Assembly (NCBI RefSeq): GCF_028690125.1
Contig: NZ_JAQVBV010000001.1
Coordinates: forward strand, 124,001-188,000
Source of the DNA: Bacteroides sp.
GTDB taxonomy: Bacteria > Bacteroidota > Bacteroidia > Bacteroidales > Bacteroidaceae
Length of the DNA stretch: 64,000 nt
Direction of reading: 5' to 3'
The position numbers were made by a program, and so were the translations under genes. Numbering within the stretch: the stretch's first letter is position 1; each line of letters starts with the position of its first letter. Shown piece by piece: positions 39,892-49,052 of this stretch. Below the pieces are notes generated by a model. It did not search any database and was not told the origin of the DNA. It was given only the letters and a program-made list of their open reading frames with translations.

Positions 39892-40533
39892 TTATTCAAA
39901 TTCCAATGTATCAAAGAAGTCAGGACGATGGAAATCCGGATTCTCTATATCGATTGGGCTCCATGATAGAAAATGAGGAGTCTGTAGTTCATCTCCGCAT
40001 TTATAAAAGTTAGCTTTAATAAGCTTTCCATCCAGCGAATCAATTTGATGTTTAAAGAACACAGCATAAGGAATAATTAAAGCAACCTCCCAAGATGTAT
40101 CTTCCACACGTTCTTCAAAAGGTTCTCTTCCCAAACTAGCCCAACGCTGTACAAGTGACGTAATCTCTTTCGGAGCACGTTCGCGCCCATTACGGGTAGC
40201 ACCGGCACCGATCAAGATTGTTCCCGCACAATTACATTCTATATTATAATACTCTCCGTCATTTGCCGGTATTAAAAAAAATTCAACACAGGAATCGGTC
40301 CATACAGAGCCGTCATCCTCGCCATATTTAGCACGCACACTTGCTTCTTTCACTTTGAAATGCAATAAAATAGCATCCTTCGTATGAGCCACTCGAAAAC
40401 TTACTTTAGGTTTATATGGATATGCAGCCCAATTAACATATTGAATCGGTTGAAAATCGATTTTTTCTTCATCAAATAAACCGGGAAGTGCAGAAGCCTC
40501 TATGTTAGCAGCACTAATTTTCTTTACTTTCAT
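39892..40533 (-). CDS. CBM9-like carbohydrate-binding protein (DUF1083 type)
   Basis: A 213-residue beta-sandwich related to family 9 carbohydrate-binding modules. The core V-W-T-D-S-C-V-E-F-F-L and the E-V-A-L-I-I-P segments are typical, and several aromatic residues could stack on sugars. There is no signal peptide, so it would be cytosolic unless the true start is further upstream, which is not seen. It stands alone with its own promoter. Function unknown; ligand binding is inferred. Confidence 0.8.
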   Translation of the reverse strand: MKVKKISAANIEASALPGLFDEEKIDFQPIQYVNWAAYPYKPKVSFRVAHTKDAILLHFKVKEASVRAKYGEDDGSVWTDSCVEFFLIPANDGEYYNIECNCAGTILIGAGATRNGRERAPKEITSLVQRWASLGREPFEERVEDTSWEVALIIPYAVFFKHQIDSLDGKLIKANFYKCGDELQTPHFLSWSPIDIENPDFHRPDFFDTLEFE

Positions 40534-40556
40534 ATTTCTTTCATTTGAAATGTAGA

Positions 40557-40564
40557 CAAATGTA
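40557..40564 (-). promoter_or_regulatory. -7 promoter element of the CBM9-like gene
   Basis: Minus-strand TACATTTG fits TAnnTTTG, 24 bp before the start. Confidence 0.5.
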
Positions 40565-40688
40565 GTTACTTTCTATTAATAAGCCTACCGAAATTGAAAT
40601 AAAAACAATTTATTTACCATAATCAGAGTTTAATCAATTTAACACCAAAAGAAAGAGAGATCGTGTCGTTCCTATCTTTTACTTTACG

Positions 40689-40696
40689 TATCTTTG
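40689..40696 (+). promoter_or_regulatory. -7 promoter element of dus
   Basis: TATCTTTG, an exact match, 16 bp before the ATG, giving a very short leader. Confidence 0.55.
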
Positions 40697-40712
40697 CAGG
40701 AAAAAGAACCCG

Positions 40713-41663
40713 ATGCAAGAGACTCTTCCCATTCACTTCGCTCCATTACAAGGCTATACAGAAGCCATTTACCGTAATGCGCATGCCACCTGCTTTGGAG
40801 GTGTAGATACTTATTATACTCCATTTGTACGTCTAGAAAAAGGTAATTTCCGCAAAAAAGACATACGTGATATCGAGCCAGACAATAATCATTTACCGCA
40901 CTTGGTTCCTCAACTTATTGCCTCCTCGCCCGAAAAGGCAGAAACAATTTTAGCCCTTTTCATCGAGAAAGGTTATAAAGATGCAGATATCAATTTAGGT
41001 TGCCCTTTTCCATTATTAGCTAAACGGCATAATGGTTCCGGAATACTTCCTTACCCCAGTGAAGTCAAAGCACTACTAAGTATCGTTGCAAAATATCCTC
41101 AAATCAGTTTTTCCGTAAAGATGAGATTAGGATGGGAGAATCCCAATGAATGTATGCAACTAATTGACTTATTGAATAATACTCCATTACGTCAGATAAC
41201 AATACATCCAAGAATAGGCAAACAACAATACAAGGGAGATGTAGACTTGAAAAGTTTTGCTAACTTCCAAAGTCTTTGTAATCATCCACTAATTTATAAT
41301 GGAGACATCAAAAGGATAGAAGACATTCAATCCATTCATAATCAGTACCCCACATTAAAGGGTATTATGATAGGACGCGGATTACTCGCTAACCCGGCCC
41401 TGGCTTTAGAATATCGGGAAGGGAGGAAACTGTCTTCTGATGAAATGGCAGAAAAAATACGAGAAATGCACACCATGCTTTTTCAATATTATGAGCAACA
41501 ACTCAACGGAGGTGAAGTACAAGTGTTAAATAAGTTGAAAGCATTCTGGGAATATCTTCTTCCTGAAGCAGATAAGAAATCATTAAAAGCTATACACAAA
41601 AGCAATCGTATCGATAAATACCGGCTTGCAGTAAACAACCTTTTAAACAAGGCTTTATTCTAA
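40713..41663 (+). CDS. tRNA-dihydrouridine synthase (DusC-like)
   Basis: A 316-residue FMN-dependent enzyme that reduces uridines in tRNA loops. The TIM-barrel start P-L-Q-G-Y-T-E, the N-L-G-C-P-F-P with the general-acid Cys, K-M-R-L-G-W, and the phosphate-binding G-R-G-L-L-A-N-P are all present. Length and the Q-G-Y-T start are closer to DusC than to DusB. Which uridine it modifies cannot be fixed. Monocistronic. Confidence 0.9.
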   Translation: MQETLPIHFAPLQGYTEAIYRNAHATCFGGVDTYYTPFVRLEKGNFRKKDIRDIEPDNNHLPHLVPQLIASSPEKAETILALFIEKGYKDADINLGCPFPLLAKRHNGSGILPYPSEVKALLSIVAKYPQISFSVKMRLGWENPNECMQLIDLLNNTPLRQITIHPRIGKQQYKGDVDLKSFANFQSLCNHPLIYNGDIKRIEDIQSIHNQYPTLKGIMIGRGLLANPALALEYREGRKLSSDEMAEKIREMHTMLFQYYEQQLNGGEVQVLNKLKAFWEYLLPEADKKSLKAIHKSNRIDKYRLAVNNLLNKALF

Positions 41664-41740
41664 AAAGAAAAACTGTAGAATAAAAATCACGAGCTAATAT
41701 TTTTAACATTAAAAGAGACAATAATATATAAAATACTATC

Positions 41741-41748
41741 TACATTTG
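41741..41748 (+). promoter_or_regulatory. -7 promoter element of the small lipoprotein
   Basis: TACATTTG fits TAnnTTTG, 26 bp before the ATG. Confidence 0.45.
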
Positions 41749-41774
41749 TGCATATTTAATTAAAAAGAAAAATT

Positions 41775-42227
41775 ATGAAGAAGTATTTATTTATGATTGC
41801 CTTAATGGCAAGTGTATTTAGTTTCTCTGCTTGCTCAGATGATGACGACGAAATTGACGTAAAACAATTAGAAGGAACATGGATAACAACTCACGACGAA
41901 GGTTACTCATATGACGAAGAGGGAAAACATCCTTGGAATTTCGACTATGATGCCTCTAATCCTACAACAGACTGTGAGAAAATAGTTATATCAAAAATAT
42001 CTGATAACACTTATTCAGTAACTAGTTATTATTATTATAATAAATGGAATCTTGATGGAACAGATGAGTTCACTTTGGAAGGGAATAAATTGGCATCAGA
42101 AGATTATTTTGACGAAAATATTACCGCTAGATTACTGTCGGCTAATTCCAAACAATTGATTATTGAAGTTAAAGGAAAAGATGAATATGGCGATATTTAT
42201 AACAAGAAGATTTATAAACGTATGTAA
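41775..42227 (+). CDS. Small acidic lipoprotein, possibly lipocalin-like
   Basis: A 150-residue lipoprotein: lipobox S-F-S-A-C (Cys20) followed by S-D-D-D-D-E, a surface-export style acidic signal common in Bacteroides. The rest begins L-E-G-T-W-I-T, the pattern of lipocalin-like DUFs, with alternating strands and many Tyr/Trp. It likely sits on the outer membrane, perhaps binding a small hydrophobic ligand. A long hairpin terminator follows. Confidence 0.75.
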   Translation: MKKYLFMIALMASVFSFSACSDDDDEIDVKQLEGTWITTHDEGYSYDEEGKHPWNFDYDASNPTTDCEKIVISKISDNTYSVTSYYYYNKWNLDGTDEFTLEGNKLASEDYFDENITARLLSANSKQLIIEVKGKDEYGDIYNKKIYKRM

Positions 42228-42242
42228 TCACTAGTTCGATAG

Positions 42243-42297
42243 AATAATAAGGTCGTCTATAAGGGATTAAAATCTCATTATAGACGACCTTATTATT
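42243..42297. terminator. Strong hairpin terminator, 20-bp stem
   Basis: Arms 42243-42262 and 42278-42297 are perfect complements over 20 bp (AATAATAAGGTCGTCTATAA and its reverse). Symmetric, so it could act on both strands. Confidence 0.8.
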
Positions 42298-42372
42298 TAC
42301 AATAGGAACATTGTATTTGCAGTTATTTAAGAATATCTCCACATCAAAATCTCAAAAGCAAATAGATTTTTG

Positions 42373-42380
42373 TACTTTTG
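42373..42380 (+). promoter_or_regulatory. -7 promoter element of the porin
   Basis: TACTTTTG, fits TAnnTTTG, 24 bp before ATG 42405. Confidence 0.55.
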
Positions 42381-42404
42381 CACCCGTTTATATACAAACG
42401 CATT

Positions 42405-43631
42405 ATGAAGAAATACATTATTATTGCTTTGAGTATATTGTTTGTAACTAACAGTTTTGCTCAACTGAAAGATTTTAGTTACAAATTCTACGGACAAGTC
42501 CGTACTGACATCTTCTACAACAGTCGCGCCAATGAAGAAACTGTAGACGGACTATTCTATATGTATCCCAAAGACAAAGTACTTGATGATGATGGAAATG
42601 ACCTGAACGGTACTGCAAATGGTAGTTTCTATATTCTTTATTCCCGCTTAGGAGTGGATGTTGCCGGTCCCAAACTAGGTACAGCAAAAACCTCTGCCAA
42701 AATAGAAGCTGACTTCCGGGGATCAGGCACTTCGTACTCTACTGTTCGTATTCGCCACGCTTATCTAAATTTAGATTGGGGTACTTCAGCTCTACTGCTT
42801 GGACAAACCTGGCATCCTCTTTTTGGCGATGTCTCTCCACAAATCCTGAATCTTGCCACAGGAGCTCCGTTCCAACCTTTTAGTCGTTCTCCACAGATTC
42901 GCTATCGCTATTCAGATAAAAATTACCAACTGACAGGTGCTCTCGTTTGGCAGTCTCAATATCTTTCACAAGGACCGGTGGGTAAAAGCCAGGATTATAT
43001 CAAAAATAGTTGTCTGCCCGAAATCTATGTAGGTGCAGATTACAAGTCAGAAGGTTTGCTAGCGGGTGTGGGCATTGAACTGCTGTCACTAAAGCCACGT
43101 ACACAAGCTACCGGAGAGAACGGCCATACTTATAAAGTAAGCGAACGAATTACCACTCTTTCTTATGAGGCTCACGTAAAATACACTAATAATGACTGGT
43201 TCTTGGGTGCAAAAACTGTCTTAGGCTCTAACCTGACACAAGCTTCTGGTTTAGGAGGATTTGGAATCAAGTCTACCGACAAACGTACAGGAGAACAGAA
43301 ATATACACCAATACGGGTATCAAGTACTTGGATCAATGCCGTTTATGGTAAGAAATGGAAACCTGGAATCTTTGTCGGCTACGCCAAGAATCTGGGAACA
43401 AGTGATGAGCTGGAAGCTGGTAGTAAACTTTATGGCACAGGAACCAACCTCGATAAACTGGTTACTGCCGGAGCAGAATTAACTTATAATGTACCTCACT
43501 GGAAGTTCGGATTGGAATACACGCTTAGTAGTGCTTGGTATGGTTCTGTAGAACGCACAAATGGCAAAGTTATAGACACACATGCTGTTTGCAACAATCG
43601 TATTGTAGCAGTTGCCATGTTTATGTTCTAA
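42405..43631 (+). CDS. DcaP-like outer-membrane porin
   Basis: A 408-residue outer-membrane beta-barrel: signal peptide ending at S-F-A-Q (about 20), then alternating amphipathic strands such as F-Y-G-Q-V-R-T-D-I-F-Y, and a C-terminal phenylalanine (A-M-F-M-F) that marks barrel insertion by BAM. It resembles DcaP-type trimeric porins for small negatively charged compounds. The start is ATG 42405; the frame opens at a TTG inside the promoter. The following susD remnant begins 23 bp after the stop. Confidence 0.8.
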   Translation: MKKYIIIALSILFVTNSFAQLKDFSYKFYGQVRTDIFYNSRANEETVDGLFYMYPKDKVLDDDGNDLNGTANGSFYILYSRLGVDVAGPKLGTAKTSAKIEADFRGSGTSYSTVRIRHAYLNLDWGTSALLLGQTWHPLFGDVSPQILNLATGAPFQPFSRSPQIRYRYSDKNYQLTGALVWQSQYLSQGPVGKSQDYIKNSCLPEIYVGADYKSEGLLAGVGIELLSLKPRTQATGENGHTYKVSERITTLSYEAHVKYTNNDWFLGAKTVLGSNLTQASGLGGFGIKSTDKRTGEQKYTPIRVSSTWINAVYGKKWKPGIFVGYAKNLGTSDELEAGSKLYGTGTNLDKLVTAGAELTYNVPHWKFGLEYTLSSAWYGSVERTNGKVIDTHAVCNNRIVAVAMFMF

Positions 43632-43654
43632 ACATAATTATGAAAGTAGAAATG

Positions 43655-44751
43655 GAGATGTGTCACTGCTTTAAATAACCTTGTCAGACCGTCACTGGGT
43701 GAAATGTGCATCTGGGTTTATAATGATTTTGATGCAGCTATCAAGAATCTCCCGGAAAAAGTCAATGAAAGAGGACGATATACAGTAGGTTATGCCAGGC
43801 TCTGTATGATGAAACACTTTTTGACCGAAGGAGATTACATGGATAAGTATTATTAAAAAGCAAAGGAAATGTATGAAGAACTAAAAGCAGCTGGCCGGTA
43901 TACGCTATTTACTGAATGAAATAATCCGTATATAGATATGTACAAAGCCAAGAATAATTTTAACTGTGAAATTAGCATGGCTGTAAGTTGCGATCCTTCG
44001 GCAGACGGTGGCGACAGTAGTGGCATTTTTTTCACATTATCTATACTGGCTACTCCAAACGATGCTTTGAAAGTAGATAAAGATAACAATCCTACTCCTT
44101 TCTACTATCAGGGTAAAGGATGGGCACAATATTTCAATGTTTCTCAAAGCTATATGACGCCTATGAAAATAGAGATAAACGAAAAGATGTCATATCAAAC
44201 GAGTACTGGGTGGATAATGGCAATGGAGAAGTGATCACGAAAAGAACAAAAGAAGACCTTGGAGTGAAATGGGATCGTTATATTAGCAACAAATTTCCTA
44301 TTGAAACAAATACTGTTTTTCAGGGAAATGGTTTTCCGTTGGCACGCTGAACAGACGTTCTACTTATAATGGCAGAGATTGAAGTCCGGCAATCAAATGC
44401 AAAGCCTTCCACAAATGCCACCAATGCCGTGAATAAAGTAAGAAATAGAGCAAGGCTGGATGTGATCTATCTGTCCAACAGACTGAATCAAAAGAAGCTT
44501 TCCTCAACGTTATACCGGCAGGAAAGATCCAAAGAATTTTTATACAAAGGACAAAGAAAAATTGATCTGATCTGATCTGATTTAAAAAATATGCTCAGGT
44601 ATGTTATAAAGTAAAAGATATGTTACCAACTCATCAATATATACCTCTACCTAATTACATTGTGGAACAAGCAAAATCTTATGGAAAAGAGTTGAAACAA
44701 AATTATTCACGTCCGGGATAGGAGGAAGACTTATCAACAGCTACTAACTAA
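43655..44751 (+). pseudogene. Decayed susD/ragB gene
   Basis: Translation over several frames gives SusD-family fragments in order: N-N-L-V-R-P-S-L-G-E, then D-F-D-A-A-I-K-N-L-P-E with a stop after M-D-K-Y-Y, P-Y-I-D-M-Y-K-A-K-N, G-W-A-Q-Y-F-N-V-S, then frameshifted E-N-R-D-K-R-K-D-V, and near the end L-P-T-H-Q-Y-I-P-L-P, the SusD C-terminal signature. At least two stops and several frameshifts are visible, and the N-terminal lipoprotein part is missing. A GATCT 3.6-copy repeat (44564-44582) marks one slippage. No partner susC is present. Confidence 0.85.
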
Positions 44752-44767
44752 TCAATATTTTATTATT

Positions 44768-45733
44768 ATGAGAATAAAATTACTTTTGAAACTTTTAATC
44801 GCTATTTTTGTATTCTTGAGTGATTCTGTCAAAGCAGAAGGAAGAGACTATTTTTTGTACATATGAGGCATGAGGGCTATGGACGTTTATATTATTACAT
44901 TAGCAGAGATGCTAAATCATGAACCAAATTGAACAACAACCAACGGGTATTTCCCGAATATCATGGACATCCTGATATTATAATGTAAAAGGAAAAGACG
45001 GACATTATTATATGATCGGAGTCTCGGAAGAAACAAAGAACCCAGTTCTCTAGACCTCCAAAGATCTGGTGAAATGGAAACAGGAAAAAGAATTATCTGC
45101 CGAACCATTTATCCACATCAACGGCTATTTCACAAAACGTAATTGGTTTGGTGTGCCAAAACTATTTTATGATAAAGATTCCGGTAAATATCTGATTACC
45201 TAGCAGCTTGCAAGACAGGAATTATCGGAGACGAAGAATGAAAAAGTATGAGAACATTTTATATACTGACGCAAGATTTTGAACATTTCACAGAACCTGA
45301 ACGGCTATTCAATTTCCCGAAGGAAGCCGACCGGGAAATGGCTACAATCGACGCTATCATCCGGAAGATAGACGGAACATATTATGCTATCATCAAAGAC
45401 GAAAGATGGTCTGAGCACGGAGTTCCGACAGGAAAATCAGTACGGATCTCTCATCCCACAAACCCGACAGGACCTTATAACATTCCCGAGCAATCTGTAA
45501 CAACTCCTTATACCTATTTTGAAGCTCCTATCCCAATACCCAAGCCGAATAATAATGGCTGGATGATTTTCTCAGAAAAGTATCCTCATGAATACGTCCG
45601 TTTCCAGGGAGGCGGTATAGATGCCGGTCAATGGGAATGTACAAATCTCACTATTCCCGATTCACGCCATGAAGCGATGATACGCATCAGCGAAAAAGAA
45701 TACAAACTAATCATATCCACTTCTAAACATTAA
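44768..45733 (+). pseudogene. Decayed GH43-like glycoside hydrolase
   Basis: Begins with an intact signal-like start (M-R-I-K-L-L-L-K-L-L-I). Later frames give G-H-Y-Y-M-I-G-V-S-E-E and N-W-F-G-V-P-K-L-F-Y-D, typical of five-bladed propeller GH43-type enzymes. A stop interrupts I-T-x-Q-L where Trp is expected (TAG at about 45201), and a frameshift near 45248 leads to the intact-looking C-terminal frame (45248-45733, F-Y-I-L-T-Q-D-F). That last frame is the tail of this broken gene, not a separate one. Confidence 0.8.
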
Positions 45734-45739
45734 AAAACA

Positions 45740-47752
45740 ATGAAAAACAGAGACATTACCTGCCTTCTTTTGCTATGCCTTTCCTGCCTGTGCACTTTGA
45801 CGGCTCAAACCCAAGACCGTTGGAAAATCAACCACGATGGGAGTATCACATGGAATCCCAAAGAAGGGGAAACTCATCAGGATCATATTGAGATGAGTGG
45901 TTTAAAAGTTTCCACTGTCGTCCGGTATGGAGTCGATGAGAAAGGAACGTTCACAGTGAATAGAAGTATCGTTTGGCCTATGCTACGTACTATTCCTAAT
46001 GACACACACGCTTCTCTCATCCGTAGATTCGCCTGGAACATTCCTGAAATGATCTCCGTAAACGGGCAGAACCTCCAAGATGAAAAGGTGGAAACCGTTA
46101 TGCTGAACGGACTTATCACCGTAAACAGTGTGTTCAAAGCCAACAGAGAGACTGTTTCAATGACTCGGATCTTATTTCCATCTACAGATAAACCTGCTTT
46201 CTGCGAAAAATACGTGTTACGCAATTCGAATAAGCAGGACATCAAAGTAGAAATACCTCAGGCACGTTCTGTCATTCAGACTGAACCGGAGCAAGGAGTA
46301 GACGGCAGTTACCGCTTGGTCGCAGAAATAAAAGGGGGTAAGACAGTAGTATTGAAGCCAAACGAAGAGATCACCTTCAGCGTTTTTTTCAGCGGATATA
46401 AGCCGAATGAGAATGAATTGGTGATGAACGTGGAGAAAGAATTGAAAGCACGCGAAGCGTTGGTTGCTACTTTATGGAACAATCTGATATTAGACACACC
46501 TGATCCTGTTATTAATACCATGTTCGCCTTTGCCAAGATACGTGGTGCAGAAAGTATCTATGATACCAAAGGCGGTTTGATGCACGGTCCGGGCGGCGAG
46601 TCTTACTATGCAGCTATCTGGGCGAATGATCAGGCTGAATACATCAATCCATTCTTCCCTTACTTGGGTTACGAGACAGGAAATCAGTCGGCATTATGTT
46701 CTTTCAAGCATTTCGCACGTTTCATGAATCCGGAATATAAAAAGATTCCGAGTTCAATCATTGCCGAAGGGCTAAATACTTGGGGCGGAGCGGGTGATCG
46801 TGGCGACGCTGCAATGGTAGCATATGGCGCTGCACGATATGCTTTGGCTAGGGGAAATAAGGAGGAAGTGAAAACACTTTGGCCTTTGATCGAATGGTGT
46901 CTTGAGTATAACCGGAGGCAACTGAATCCGGAAGGAGTGGTAGCTTCCGATGCAGATGAGTTGGAAGGTCGTTTCCCGGCAGGAAAAGCAAATCTATGTA
47001 CTTCATCTTTGTACTATGACGCTCTCCTGTCTGCATACTACTTAGGCAAAGAAATCGGTATTAGCTCTCCACTCCTATCACAATACAAGAAGGAAGCCGG
47101 ACAACTGAAAGAAAATATCAACCGTTATTTCGGAGGTGAAGTGGAAGGCTTCGATACTTACCGTTACTACAAAGGGAATGATAAACTCCGTTCCTGGATC
47201 TGTATTCCTCTCACAGTGGGCCTCTATGACCGTAAAGAAGAAACGATCAAGGCACTGTTCTCCCCTCACCTATGGAGCAAAGACGGTTTACTGACCGAAT
47301 CAGGAAGTAAAACGTTTTGGGACCGTTCTACTTTATATGCTTTACGAGGAGTTTACGCTTGCGGAGAAGCAGAGAAAGCAACCGAATATCTAAAGTCTTA
47401 TTCCAACCAGCGTTTACTCGGAGATCATGTCCCCTATGCCATCGAAGCGTGGCCAGAAGGCAATCAGCGTCACTTATCAGCCGAAAGTGGATTGTATGGA
47501 CGTATCGTCACGGAAGGAATGTTCGGCATTCGTCCAACGGGGCTTCGCTCATTTACCCTAACGCCTCATCTGCCGGAAAGTTGGGATCACATGAGCCTGA
47601 GAAACATTCGCGCCTTCGAGACGAAGTTCGATGTTGAAGTGAAACGAATGAGAAACGGAAAGAATGAAGTTTCCGTCCTGGTAGCCGGAAAACCGATATT
47701 CAAACAGACGATCAAAAACGGAAAAGCTATTCAAATTCGTCTGCCAAAATAG
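45740..47752 (+). CDS. Six-hairpin ((alpha/alpha)6) glycosidase, family not certain
   Basis: A 670-residue exported enzyme: signal peptide to about residue 23 (L-T-A-Q), a beta-sandwich N domain, then an (alpha/alpha)6 barrel. W-A-N-D-Q-A-E-Y (about 293) and the later S-A-E-S-G-L-Y-G-R-I-V-T-E-G segment contain candidate acid and base residues, as in six-hairpin glycosidases (GH15/65/78/95-like superfamily). It is the only intact enzyme of a decayed polysaccharide locus. Substrate unknown. Confidence 0.7.
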   Translation: MKNRDITCLLLLCLSCLCTLTAQTQDRWKINHDGSITWNPKEGETHQDHIEMSGLKVSTVVRYGVDEKGTFTVNRSIVWPMLRTIPNDTHASLIRRFAWNIPEMISVNGQNLQDEKVETVMLNGLITVNSVFKANRETVSMTRILFPSTDKPAFCEKYVLRNSNKQDIKVEIPQARSVIQTEPEQGVDGSYRLVAEIKGGKTVVLKPNEEITFSVFFSGYKPNENELVMNVEKELKAREALVATLWNNLILDTPDPVINTMFAFAKIRGAESIYDTKGGLMHGPGGESYYAAIWANDQAEYINPFFPYLGYETGNQSALCSFKHFARFMNPEYKKIPSSIIAEGLNTWGGAGDRGDAAMVAYGAARYALARGNKEEVKTLWPLIEWCLEYNRRQLNPEGVVASDADELEGRFPAGKANLCTSSLYYDALLSAYYLGKEIGISSPLLSQYKKEAGQLKENINRYFGGEVEGFDTYRYYKGNDKLRSWICIPLTVGLYDRKEETIKALFSPHLWSKDGLLTESGSKTFWDRSTLYALRGVYACGEAEKATEYLKSYSNQRLLGDHVPYAIEAWPEGNQRHLSAESGLYGRIVTEGMFGIRPTGLRSFTLTPHLPESWDHMSLRNIRAFETKFDVEVKRMRNGKNEVSVLVAGKPIFKQTIKNGKAIQIRLPK

Positions 47753-47788
47753 ATATCCGGTAAAAAACTTGTAAATCACCGATCTGCC

Positions 47789-47868
47789 GAATGGGCGTTA
47801 TGTAGTTTCATCTTACCAAGAATCATTAGTAAGATATGATGCTTTAGAATCATGCAAAACGCCCATTC
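47789..47868. terminator. Large nested hairpin after the six-hairpin glycosidase
   Basis: GAATGGGCGTT (47789-47799) pairs with AACGCCCATTC (47858-47868). Inside, ATCTTAC pairs with GTAAGAT. It probably ends the transcript, though the two-level structure is elaborate for a terminator. Confidence 0.5.
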
Positions 47869-48029
47869 CTCATGCTTTACACTAAAGCTTTTATTCTTAG
47901 TAAATCTAATTCGAGTTTATTAAGAACTCTGTGCACGTTTATTATAAACGGCATTTGAGTTATATAAAAACTATTTTGCAAGCTTATTGACAAAAAATCA
48001 AACCATTCACAATAAAATATAAACAAAAC

Positions 48030-48057
48030 AGGGCATTGACTAACTGATCAATGCCCT
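48030..48057. terminator. Hairpin terminator
   Basis: AGGGCATTGA (48030-48039) and TCAATGCCCT (48048-48057), a 10-bp perfect stem followed by ATTTCATATTTTG. The DNA from here to 48273 shows no gene. Confidence 0.6.
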
Positions 48058-48273
48058 ATTTCATATTTTGTTATATTTTACATGCACATTCTTCATAATT
48101 GAATTAGTTTAATTTGAATGATTTAGTTTTTAATACAATATAGATAAGCAATTCCTTTGATCAAACAGAGTTCTTATTCCCAGAAGAATTGTACCAATGT
48201 CAATGTTTTCCATTAGTTCACAAAATTCATATACGGAGTCTGCAAATTGAATCTATTGACAAATCCTATAAGT

Positions 48274-48360
48274 TCATCGTATTACCGCCCACAGTACTGT
48301 CGAAGCCACTGCAATAATCACTTTCAGAATTATGTCCCATGTTGATTTTCCGATTTCCAT
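48274..48360 (-). CDS. Smalltalk-type peptide, 28 residues
   Basis: A short hydrophobic peptide: M-E-I-G-K-S-T-W-D-I-I-L-K then a single membrane helix ending A-V-I-R. This matches the 'smalltalk' peptides found right after N-acetylmuramoyl-L-alanine amidase genes in Bacteroides. The upstream sequence has AGAAGGAGG 10 bp before the ATG, an unusually strong Shine-Dalgarno for this genus. The amidase partner is broken (next entry), yet this frame is intact. Its role is unknown. Confidence 0.6.
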   Translation of the reverse strand: MEIGKSTWDIILKVIIAVASTVLWAVIR

Positions 48361-48367
48361 CGTTTTC

Positions 48368-48691
48368 TTACCTCCTTCTTGATTCTTTAAATAGTCGTTT
48401 TAACTCAAATAACTCTAAATCATATGTTTGTGAAAGTAATTCTTTTACTTCGAAGTACGGACACGTTTTGATACATTCTTCCGCCTCTATCTCACCGTTT
48501 CAGTTCAAGTCGGGACTCAGATCCTGATATCGGCACCCCTGGCAACCGGGAAACTGTTCACGCAACCGGTGAACCAACAGCCGGAGCGAAGTCTTCAGTT
48601 CCGACGTCTGGGTATTTGTCGGGTGTCCCCAGCAGTTCAGACCACCTTCATAGCAAATTCTGATACTGTTGGCATTGTACCCGTTATACAT
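48368..48691 (-). pseudogene. Decayed N-acetylmuramoyl-L-alanine amidase
   Basis: The minus-strand frame N-S-I-R-I-C-Y-E-G-G-L then C-R-Y-Q-D-L-S-P-D matches the C-terminal half of Bacteroides Amidase_2 proteins (S-I-G-I-C-Y-E-G-G and G-H-R-D-L-S-P-D). The zinc-ligand His is replaced by Tyr, and a TGA follows L-S-P-D-L-N before N-G-E-I-E-A-E-E-C-I-K-T-C-P. The N-terminal half is gone. Not functional. Confidence 0.8.
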
Positions 48692-48929
48692 TTTGGGGTA
48701 TTAATGTCACATTTACGCTTATTAAACGTACCTTTTCATCGGTATCTCCTTTAGACTCATAAGTTAGCTTATCCTTAGTTTCATCATGAGGGTAAGATGG
48801 TTCCGTTTCTTCCAGAATGCCCAGCACCGAGTCGCCTTCGCGCTTCATCAGTCGGCGGACAACATGGTCGTTAATAAAGTCCACGCTGATGGGGAAATAA
48901 TCTAATCCCCGTTCTTTTATTCTTGACAT
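48684..48929 (-). pseudogene. Truncated DUF4373 gene
   Basis: ATG 48929 opens M-S-R-I-K-E-R-G-L-D-Y-F-P, the conserved start of DUF4373 (Lin1244/Lin1753-like) proteins, followed by D-F-I-N-D-H-V-V-R-R. After about 45 residues the sequence loses similarity and stops, where the family normally continues past 200 residues. With the amidase and smalltalk it forms a known Bacteroides gene trio, here in decay. Confidence 0.65.
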
Positions 48930-49010
48930 GATTATTTTTTTAACATAATGATTAATTTGTTTCGATGTTATATCGTTATTGGTTTTGTATAATGATGTCA
49001 TTCGTTAAAG

Positions 49011-49026
49011 ACAATAGCGCTATTGT
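49011..49026. repeat. Perfect 16-bp palindrome with flanking related half-sites
   Basis: ACAATAGCGCTATTGT is a perfect palindrome; a related inverted copy, CGTTATTGTCTA, lies at 49044-49055, and CGTTATTG occurs again at 48974. This may be an operator cluster, upstream of the DUF4373 remnant. Confidence 0.5.
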
Positions 49027-49052
49027 TTGTTTAAGCATAAAAACGTTATTGT

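Noticed and set aside
44369..44575. 68-residue ORF as a real small gene
   Set aside because: Its sequence is a SusD C-terminal fragment belonging to the decayed gene.
45248..45733. 161-residue ORF as an independent gene
   Set aside because: It continues the broken GH43-like gene upstream in family content and lacks a signal peptide.
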